64,000 nucleotides of DNA. It comes from Liolophura sinensis. Its lineage: Eukaryota; Mollusca; Polyplacophora; Chitonida; Chitonidae. The notes beneath the pieces are model-generated. The model saw nothing but the letters and a program-made list of their open reading frames with translations. It was not told where the DNA came from and ran no database searches. This document shows, piece by piece, positions 1-10,300 of the stretch; within the stretch, counting starts at the first letter, position 1; every line of letters starts with the position of its first letter. Made by a program: the position numbers and the translations under genes. The stretch spans positions 26,345,448 to 26,409,447 of the forward strand of contig NC_088296.1 in NCBI RefSeq assembly GCF_032854445.1, in the 5' to 3' direction.

Positions 1-81
1 CAATACATATGAATTTATTTACTCAATACATACTTCACTAATATTACACTAATATAGCGGCGGCCATCATTATGGTGGGCC
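1..81 (-). repeat. SINE-A remnant, 3' part, reverse orientation
   Basis: TTTATTTACTCAATA near position 14 and CATCATTATGGTGGG near 67 match, on the minus strand, the 3' half of the SINE-A family whose fullest copy is at 8,289-8,560. The copy is degraded and cut by the window edge. Confidence 0.5.
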
Positions 82-467
82 AATACATATGAAGACCACA
101 TGGCTAAACAGATGTGCACAAATGCATAAAGCATCAATAAAAATAACAAAATGCAAACATGCAGTTTCTTTTAATTAAATACAGCACATCTCATTTCAAA
201 CGACAAAAATTCATCATATTTTCAATTATATTATTTTCACAGTCCCCATATGTAGATTTGACGATTTGCAAATTTACCGCACACAGTAAAACAGTAGCAG
301 ATATGAAGTTTGTCGACTTGGTTTTGTGTTTTTGCATGAGTGCTCTGAAGGACGATAGAATGGTAACACATGTCTCCAAACCTCTACGTGTAAAATGTAC
401 TATGGGATTCTTGCCCACGCAAATTGATGACGTTTACCACAGAGGATATTGAGCAGCTGCTGTGAAA
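82..467. other. 5' flank / possible 5' UTR of LACTB
   Basis: This stretch precedes the LACTB start codon. I see no convincing TATA box and no coding potential beyond chance frames. It presumably holds the promoter and 5' UTR, but no transcription start can be placed from sequence alone. Confidence 0.3.
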
Positions 468-833
468 ATGATAGGAGCGTTGCGTAAGGGGAGATATTTT
501 TTAAAATCCGTGGTAGTTTGTTATCAAACATCGCTATCTTTCAGTAGGAACAGTAACGTGCTGCTAAAATTCCAAACATGGAGCAAAATATCTGCCAAAA
601 TTTTGAGTTTAGGTGCCGGATCCGTGATCGTTGCAGGTGTTATTTTAGCACAGGCGGCACGTGACAACTCCCCGCGCGAGGAGGCGGATCTACAGTGTGA
701 CGTAACTGAAAATAACACGCGAGCACGTGGAGGACATAAAGTGAAAGACAAAGGGCAAAATGAAACCAAAGCAGAAAGGAAAAGACTACATGATGCTGTT
801 GTGGAATCCCGCGATCTGATTCAGAGAATAAAG
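468..833 (+). CDS. LACTB: LACTB exon 1 (presequence, membrane segment, linker)
   Basis: Codes residues 1-122. ATG at 468 is preferred over the in-frame GTG at 462, and MIGALRKGRYFLKS has a matrix-presequence character. A hydrophobic stretch at 45-61 is followed by a charged linker, then RDLIQRIK, which aligns with the start of the catalytic domain. The donor AAG|GTACCC leaves phase 0. Confidence 0.93.
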
Positions 834-1343
834 GTACCCAGCCATGCCAATAGACATGATAGAGAGCTTATGCAACAGCTATAGCTTGTATGGGCAGGGC
901 TGATGAAGAAGAACTGCCGATATAGTTTCTTGTGTAAAACATGACAGGCGAGATAGGGCTTACATAAATGAAATCAGTACAAAATTCATTCAAGTCAGGA
1001 AAAATATTTTATTTAGATAACTTTTTATTTATTAATTTATCTGTTTATTATTATTTGTATTATTTACTTATGTATTTATTGGTTTATTATTATTCAAATA
1101 GTTTAATAATTGGGATGACTATTTATGTGTTTTTTTATTCATAATTTCTTTTTTGGGTCTGCCTGCAACCTGTGGATGGTAATGGGTTTCCCTGCCTGGT
1201 TTCCTCCCACCATAATGCTGGCCCCTTGTAAGTGAAATATTCTTGAGCACGGCGTAAAACGCCGATCAAGTAAACAAATAAATATTTTTTTTTGTTTTTC
1301 TTTTATTTTTAACTTATTCAATCTTTAATAGAAAAAAAAACAC

Positions 1344-1389
<46 letters not shown>

Positions 1390-4300
1390 AATGAAAGCAT
1401 AAACAAGAGCATTTTGTATATCTACTTTTGTACATACACTTCCGGTACCAAAACAGGTGTAAAACCTGTACAGTTAATTTAAATTATGTATTATGATTAC
1501 ACTGTAGGATGAAGCAGGGTGTCCTGGTGTTGTTATAGGAGTCAGTGTGGACGGGAAAACTGTGTGGTCTGAAGGTAGGTCACCTTGTTATGCTGTGTCC
1601 AGGAGTCCTGGCCGTAAACTGGTCTGGAGATAGGTCACCTTGTTATGCTGTGTCCAGGAGTCCTGGCCATAAACTGGTCTGAAGATAGGTCACCTTGTTT
1701 TGCTGTATCCAGGAGTCTTGGCCATAAACTGGTCTGAAATAAATCTGCAAATAATTGATTATTTATTTATTTGATTTACTCAATAATATTTCACATATAC
1801 GACAGCAACCAGCATTATGGTGGGAGGAATCCACGCAGAGCCCAAGAGATACCCACAACCATCCGCAGGTTGCTGACAGACCTTCCCACGTATTGCGAAA
1901 GAGGAAGCCAGCAAGAGCTGGAAAATAATCATCTGATTTTTCCTGATTCTGGATAAACAAATAATAACTCTTACCAAATTATTGTAGTTAACACAGGTGT
2001 ACATTGATTCACAACTGGCTTACTAAAGTGAAGCCTACATAAAGCCTTAATTATACATGTGTACATTGATTCACAACTGGCTTATTAATGTGAAGCCTAC
2101 ATAAAGCCTTAAATAGACCCTAATAAAACCCTGCGTGCCTACTGAAAATAGATCCGAACTGAACATATAACTTCACATATTTTTATATGTTATCTTTCTA
2201 GCATTGCGGGGAAAGTGTCTATTTTTATGAATGGGAAATTTTATACGGAGGAAGCTTGATTGCCCTGAAAACAGACATTTTGTTTAGTTTCTCTTCACAC
2301 CCTTTTAATGCAATATTTCATATTCAGTTCATATGTAAGAAAATTGGTGGCTATAGGTTTTCTGCTTTGTGTGTATTTTTTTAAAGAAATTCTCTCTCTT
2401 CTTCCAGGTGTGACAGCTAGGCCAGAAAACACTAAGACTCGCGAGACACCTGCATGTTATACATGTGGCCTGCTTTATGAGTGGCTTTCCTAATGGCTCT
2501 ACATGTGTATTAAACAAACAGAAATTCAAAAACAGACTGTTTATTTTTGTAGCCTTTTATCGTTGCTCCAAGTACATGTTTACTTCTGTCCTCTGATTAT
2601 GTAATGAGTGCCCATTATGAGGACTTTAGGCTGAAGCAAGGTTCAGAATTTCATAGCTGCTGTAACGGGATACATCAGTGGTAGATTAAGCAACCATCAG
2701 TGTCTTATTTCTGATACTGTGGCATTTAACTGAGCTGCCATCAATTTATTCCTCCATCTGTCGTGTGAAGTTAAATATTTTCTGACACGTTATACTCAAG
2801 AAAGGACTTGAGCATTATAAATATGTTTAATGCAGTTGAAGTTGCAAAAGCAGACATTTGAAATTTAAAAAGAACTAAGTTTTAAAGTGTATGCTGTATA
2901 TTCCTACATACATTATGTACTTGTGGTTGAGATGTGAATTAAATGTTGTCAAAGCTATGAACTAGAAATAATTAAAGGTTAAGATTACAAATATTTCTTG
3001 CCAGCCTACATTTACATATCATTTGAAATTTGCTTGTGAATCTGATTTCAGGTGTAGGCTTCTCTGATCTAGAAAATCGTATTGCCATTGGTCCAGAAAA
3101 AGTCTTCCGTATTGCCAGCATCAGCAAGTCTATCACTATGTCCATTGTTGCTAAATTGTGGGAGTCTGGCAAGTTGGATTTAGACGCTCCTGTGCAAAAA
3201 TATGTGCCTGACTTTCCTGAGAAGTCAGTGAATGGGGAAAAGGTATGTGGTACAAATCCTAGTTCTCCTGAGAAAAGGTGAACGAGGGAAAAGGTGTATA
3301 AAAACTGTCCTAATTCTGCTGGGAAAAGATAAATGGAGAAAAGGTGTATGGCAACTGTCCTAATTCTGCTGAGAAAAGGTGAATGATGGAACAGGTGTGT
3401 GATCACTGTCCTCATTCTGCTGAGAAAAGGTGAATGGAGAAAAGGTGTGTGGTAAGTGTCCTAACTTTCCTGAGAAAAGGTGAATGATGGAACAGGTGTG
3501 TGATCACTGTCCTCATTCTGCTGAGAAAAGGTGAATGGAAAAAAGGTGTGTGGTAACTGTCCTTATTCTGAGAAAAGGTGAATGGAGAAAAGGTGTGTGG
3601 TAACTGTCCTAACTTTCCTGAGAAAAGGTGAATGATGGAACAGGTGTGTGATCACTGTCCTCATTCTGCTGAGAAAAGGTGAATGGAAAAAAGGTGTGTG
3701 GTAACTGTCCTTATTCTGAGAAAAGGTGAATGGAGAAAAGGTGTGTGGCAACTGTCCTAACTTTCCTGAGAAAAGGTGAATGATGGAACAGGTGTGTGAT
3801 CACTGTCCTCATTCTGCTGAGAAAAGGTGAATGGAAAAAAGGTGTGTGGTAACTGTCCTTATTCTGAGAAAAGGTGAATGGAGAAAAGGTGTGTGGTAAC
3901 TGTCCTAACTTTCCTGAGAAAAGGTGAATGGAGAAAAGGTGTGTGGTAACTGTCTTAATTCTCCTGAGAAAAGGTGAATGGAGAAAAGGTGTGTGGTAAC
4001 TGTCCTAACTTTCCTGAGAAAAGGTGAATGGGGAAAAGGAGTGAGGTAACTATCCTAACTTTCCTGAGAAAAGGTCAATGGAGAAAAGGTGTGTGGTAAC
4101 TGTCCTAACTTTCTTGAGAAAAGGTGAATGGAGAAAAGGTGTGTGGTAACTGTCCTAACTTTCCTGAGAAAAGGTGAATGGGGAAAAGGAGTGAGGTAAC
4201 TGTCCTAACTTTCCTGAGAAAAGGTCAATGGAGAAAAGGTGTGTGGTAACTGTCCTAACTTTCTTGAGAAAAGGTGAATGGGGAAAAGGAGTGAGGTAAC

Positions 4301-7300
4301 TGTCCTAACTTTCCTGAGAAAAGGTGAATGGAGAAAAGGTGTGTGGTAACTGTCCTAACTTTCCTGAGAAAAGGTGAGTGGGGAAAAGGAGTGAGGTAAC
4401 TGTCCTAACTTTCCTGAGAAAAGGTCAATGGAGAAAAGGTGTGTGGTAACTGTCCTAACTTTCTTGAGAAAAAGTGAATGGAGAAAAGGAGTGTGGTAAC
4501 TGCCCTAATTCTCCTGAGAAAAGATGATTGGAGAAAAGGTGTGTGGTAACTGTCCTTATTCTGAGAAAAGGTCAATGGACAAAAGGTGTGAGTTAACTGT
4601 CCTAACTTTCTTGAGAAAAGATGAATGGAGAAAAGGTGTGTGGTAACTGTCCTAATTTTCCTGAGAAAAGGTGAATGGAGAAAAGGTGTGTGGTAACTGT
4701 CCTTATTCCCCTGAGAAAAGGTGATTGGAGAAAAGGTGTGTGGTAACTGTCCTAACTTTCCTGAGAAAAGGTGATTGGAGAAAAGGTGTGTGGTAACTGT
4801 CCTTATTCTGAGAAAAGGTCAATGGACAAAAGGTGTGAGTTAACTGTCCTAACTTTCTTGAGAAAAGATGAATGGAAAATAGGTGTGTGGTAACTGTCCT
4901 TATTCTGAGAAAAGGTCAATGGACAAAAGGTGTGAGTTAACTGTCCTAACTTTCTTGAGAAAAGATGAATGGAGAAAAGGTGTGTGGTAACTGTCCTAAC
5001 TTTCCTGAGAAAAGATGATTGGAGAAAAGGTGTGTGGTAACTGTCCTTATTCTGAGAAAAGGTCAATGGACAAAAGGTGTGAGTTAACTGTCCTAACTTT
5101 CTTGAGAAAAGATGAATGGAGAAAAGGTGTGTGGTAACTGTCCTAACTTTCCTGAGAAAAGGTGAATGAAGAAAAGGAGTGTGGTAACTGTCCTTATTCC
5201 CCTGAGAAAAGGTGATTGGAGAAAAGGTGTGTGGTAACTGTCCTAACTTTCCTGAGAAATGGAGAAAAGGTGTGTGGCAACTGTCTTAATTCTCCTGAGA
5301 AAAGGTGAATGGAGAAAAGGGGTGTGGTAACTGTCCTAACTTTCCTGAGAAAAGGTCAATGGAGAAAAGGAGTGTGGTAACTGTCCTTATTCTCCTGAGA
5401 AAAGGTCAATGGAGAAAAGGTGTTTGGTAACTGTCCTTATTCTCCTGAGAAAAGGTGAACAGAGAAAAGGTGTGTGGTAACTGCCCTAACTTTCCTGAGA
5501 AAAGGTCAATGGAGAAAAGGTGTGTGGTAACTGTCTTTATTCTCCTGAGAAAAGGTCAATGGAGAAAAGGTGTGTGGTAACTGTCCTTATTCTCCTGAGA
5601 AAAGGTGAATGGAGAAAAGGGGTGTGGTAACTGTCCTAACTTTCCTGAGAAATGGAGAAAAGGTGTGTGGGAACTGTCCTAACTTTCCTGAGAAAAGGTG
5701 AATGGAGAAAAGGAGTGTGGTAACTGTCCTAACTTTCCTGAGAAAAGGTGAATGGAGAAAAGGGGTGTGGTAACTGTCCTTATTCTCCTGAGAAAAGGTC
5801 AATGGACAAAAGGTGTGTGGTAACTGTCCTAACTTTCCTGAGAAAAGGTGAATGGAGAAAAGGTGTGTGGTAACTGTCCTAACTTTCCTGAGAAAAGGTG
5901 AATGGAGAAAAGGTGTGTGGTAACTGTCCTTATTTTCCTGAGAAAGGGTGAATGGAGAAAAAGTGTGGTAACTGTCTTAAATTTCCTGAGAAAAGGTGAA
6001 TGGAGAAAAGGAGTGTGGTAACTGTCCTTATTCTCCTGAGAAAAGGTGAATGGAGAAAAGGTGTGTGGTAACTGTCCTAATTCTCCTGAGAAAAGGTGAA
6101 TGGAGAAAAGGTGTGTGGTAACTGTCCTAACTTTCCTGAGAAAAGGTGAATAGAGAAAATGGGTGTGATAACTGTCCTAACTTTCCTGAGAAAAGGTGAA
6201 TGGAGAAAAGGTGTGTGGTAACTCTCCTTATTCTGAGAAAAGGTGAATGGAGAAAAGGAGTGTGGTAACTGTCCTAACTTCCCTGAGGAAAGGAGTGTGG
6301 TGACTGTCTTAACTTTCCTGAGAAAAGGTGAATGGAGAAAAGGAGTGTGGTAACTGTCCGAACTTTCTGGAGAAAAGGTGAATGGAGAAAAATATGTATG
6401 CTTGTCCAATTGATAATACTACTTGTACCTCCTAATACAAGAGGATAGTTGATTTGTGATTTGTAATGTTTAGAATTTGTGTGATTTTCTAACAGTATAA
6501 AAAAAGTACATTGGAGTAGTTTTCATAAATTACTAGGATTCGCCAATTTCCTGACTTGTTACAGATTTGTCTAATGTCACCATTTATGTCTGATCAAAGC
6601 TTTATCTGATGGATTCTGGTGAGTCAGTATAATTTAGCAGCAACTTAATGTGGACAAATATCATTAATCAATTTCTTTGCATAGTTCTTTGCATGTAAAA
6701 AAGTTGTTTTGCTTCCTTTTTCATGTTTCGTAGTGAAAAACATTCGTTTTAAATTTAGAATACATTTTGTGAATGGATTGTCTGATTTAAAAAGAAATGT
6801 AAAGGCAAACTTACTTTCATAATAACATAGTGAGACATATTGTTCTCACTTTCCAGACATATGGTTGATATCTGTGACTTCAGTCATTTCTAGTTCCAAT
6901 GCATTTCAGGTTACCATAACAACCAGACATCTTGTGTCTCACCTCTCAGGTATTAGGCATTATAAGAAGGAGTCAATGAAAACAGAATCTGAGGAAAAAC
7001 AGGTACGTGTATTTCACAGTGTTAATGTCACAATGTCAGGCTTGTTGATCAGATATCAGATGTTATGAGGTAAAACAGGTAGGCCCCTGCGTGTATTTCA
7101 CAATGTTAATTAGACGTGTCAGGCTTGTTGATCAGATATCAGATGTTATGAGGTAAAACAGGTAGGCCCCTGCGTGTATTTCACAATGTTAAATAGACGT
7201 GTCAGGCTTGTTGATCAGATATCAGATGTTATGAGGTAAAACAGGTAGGCCCCTGAATGTATTTCACAATGTTAATTAGAGGTGTCAGGCTTGTTGATCA

Positions 7301-10300
7301 GATATCAGATGTTATGAGGTAAAACAGGTAGGCCCCTGCGTGTATTTCACAATGTTAATTGAATGTGTCAGGCTTGTTGATCAGATATCAGATGTTATGA
7401 GGTAAAACAGGTAGGCCCCTGCGTGTATTTCACAATGTTAATTAGACGTGTCAGGCTTGTTGATCAGATATCAGATGTTATGAGGTAAAACAGGTAGGCC
7501 CCTGCGTGTATTTCACAATGTTAATTAGACGTGTCAGGCTTGTTGATCAGATATCAGATGTTATGAGGTAAAACAGGTAGGCCCCTGCGTGTATTTCACA
7601 ATGTTAATTAGAGGTGTCAGGCTTGTTGATCAGATATCAGATGTTATGAGGTAAAACAGGTAGGCCCCTGCGTGTATTTCACAATGTTAATTAGACGTGT
7701 CAGGCTTGTTGATCAGATATCAGATGTTATGAGGTAAAACAGGTAGGCCCCTGCGTGTATTTCACAATGTTAATTAAAGGTGTCAGGCTTGTTGATCAGA
7801 TATCAGATGTTATGAGGTAAAACAGGTAGGCCCCTGAATGTATTTCACAATGTTAATTAGACATATCAGGCTGCTTGATCAGATATCAGATGTTATGAGG
7901 TAAAACAGATACATGTGTTTCACAATGTTAATTAGACATGTCAAGACAGTTACGTGTTAGGCTGCTTTATCATATATCAATGTGGTGAGAAGAATGAGTA
8001 AATGTAGCATCATTTTATCTGTTCACCTCAACCCCCCCCCCCCCCCCAACCCCCCCCCCCCCTCACTCAAAACTTCTTTACTTAGATGTACACATATTCT
8101 TGAATGCAGTACATGTGCTAACATTTCTACATCTGAACAGAGCTATTCTTACACTGTGCAGCTGGTTGTCAGAAAGTCAGCACTTTGAGCAGAAGTATGG
8201 ATTGTTTTTGGAAAGAATATTGGTAATACTGGAAATCATGTGATAAAATTTCCACGCATTACTATGACAGTTAGTTGTTACTTTTTTTGTGGGGCCTCCG
8301 TGTTGGTTAGCGTGCTAGCTCAGCGTAATGACCCAGGAGTCTCTCACCCACGCGGTCGCTGTGAGTCCAGGTGCAGCTCATGCTGGCTTCCTCTCCGGCC
8401 GTATGTCGGAAGGTCTGCCATCAACCTGCGGATGGTCGTGAGTTTCCCCCGGGCTCTGCCCGGTATCCTCCCACCATAATGTTGGCCGTCGTGTAAATGA
8501 AAGATTCTTGAGTATGGCTTACAACACCAATCAAATAAACAAATAAATAAATAAATTACTTTTGTTATATTAATACATTGTAAATGAAACATGCTATTTT
8601 TCCCGGCAGGATGTGAAAGACAAAAAATCTAAAGAGAAGAAAAACGACAATGAGAGAAGAAATGTGGAAGGAGATGAAAAATATAAAGAGTTTTATTTGA
8701 AAAAAAAGTTTGCAACAACAAAAGAGGCTTTAGAGCTATTTAAAGACGACCCTCTTCTGCACAAGCCAGGTAAACATATAGGTGGTAGCGACCTACATAT
8801 ACAGGTATCATATTCACCTGTTCTCCAAATCCTTTAACGCTTTTAGGCATTTTTTAAAACTTCTTTGTTGAGGAAGACTCAGTCTAAAATAGGGTAGGTT
8901 AGAAGGAAAGCTGTTCTTTATCAGTCTGGTTAAGTAGAAAAAAAAAACAGACATTTTATAGAAATTTGTAATTGAGACATAAAGACACAAATTATAGATT
9001 CTGTCAATAGCCCAGTAAAATCTTTAGATTAGGTGTCTTATTTGGAGAGTCCGGCATGTTACACCCAACAAACATTTTTAATAGCAGCCTTACGCATTGT
9101 AATGCGTCCTCATCATATGACTGAAAAGTTGTTAAGTGCGACGTTAGACACCAAGCATTAATGCATTCACCGTAATGTGCAGAACAACTAGATTTTATGC
9201 GTGTAAATGAGAAGATCTGTACTGGCTAACATCTGGAGCAACTCCGAAGATACAACTAAGTCATTGAGCAGAATATATACGTGTAGTGTAAAAACGTACA
9301 CAATGGATTTGAGGGTCAGAATGGTATATGTATTTGCTTTAGTATGGGGAAAGGCATGCAGACGTTTTACACCCGCCTGTGTGAAGACACAAAGTAGTCC
9401 AGTTTCATTGGACAGCAACAGTCAGGTGTATGTTACAATATTCTCCAGCAGGTGCCATATTAAGGCTCTGATAATCCAACGGAGTGGGGACAGCGTCTTG
9501 ATCTAACGTTTACAACTCACACAGTCACTACCTGACAGAGGCCTGTTGGTGCACTACTGTTGATAACATTAACCATCCAAAAGCCCCTATATCACTGCTT
9601 CCGAATTTGACGTTCAGTTTCATCGACCTGGCGGGAATTTACAATAGAACCTTTTTTCGCCAGAAACGTGTCTCTTTCTAATTTTGAGGGTTTTCTACCT
9701 CGCCATTATGCACATTTAACTAAAGTATGGCAGGAAAAAAAAAACAATATCTGGATAAACAGATAAGTCATGTGGCATGTCTGCAGGCAGTAAGTTCCTG
9801 TACACGACACACGGTTGGACGCTGGTTAGTGCTGTTCTGGAGGGAGCCTCTGGCCAAACCTTTCCCAAACTGCTGACCAGTCTTTTCAAGGACCTGGGTA
9901 TGTCCAGCACTTACCTGGATGTGAATGAGCCTTTGATTTACCATCGTGGCAGGTGAGTGAGCGTTTGATCTGCCATGATGACAGGTGAGTGAGCCTTTGT
10001 TCTACCGTCGTAACAGTTGAGTGAGCCTTTGTTCTACCGTCGTAACAGGAGAGTGAGGCCTTATTTTACTGTTGTAACAGGTGAGTGAGCCTTTGATCTA
10101 CCGTCGTAACAGGTGAGTGAGCCTTTATTCTACCGTCGTAACAGGTGAGTGAGCCTTTGATCTACCGTCGTAACAGGTGAGTGAGTCTTTGTTCTACCGT
10201 CGTAACAGGTGAATGAGTCTTTGTTCTACCGTCGTAACAGTTGAGTGAGCCTTTGATCTACCGTCGTAACAGGTGAGTGAGCCTTTGTTCTACCGTCGTA

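Noticed and set aside
8289-8370. tRNA-like head of SINE-A as a tRNA gene
   Set aside because: Box-like motifs are present but no cloverleaf can be drawn, and the element has a SINE body and tail.
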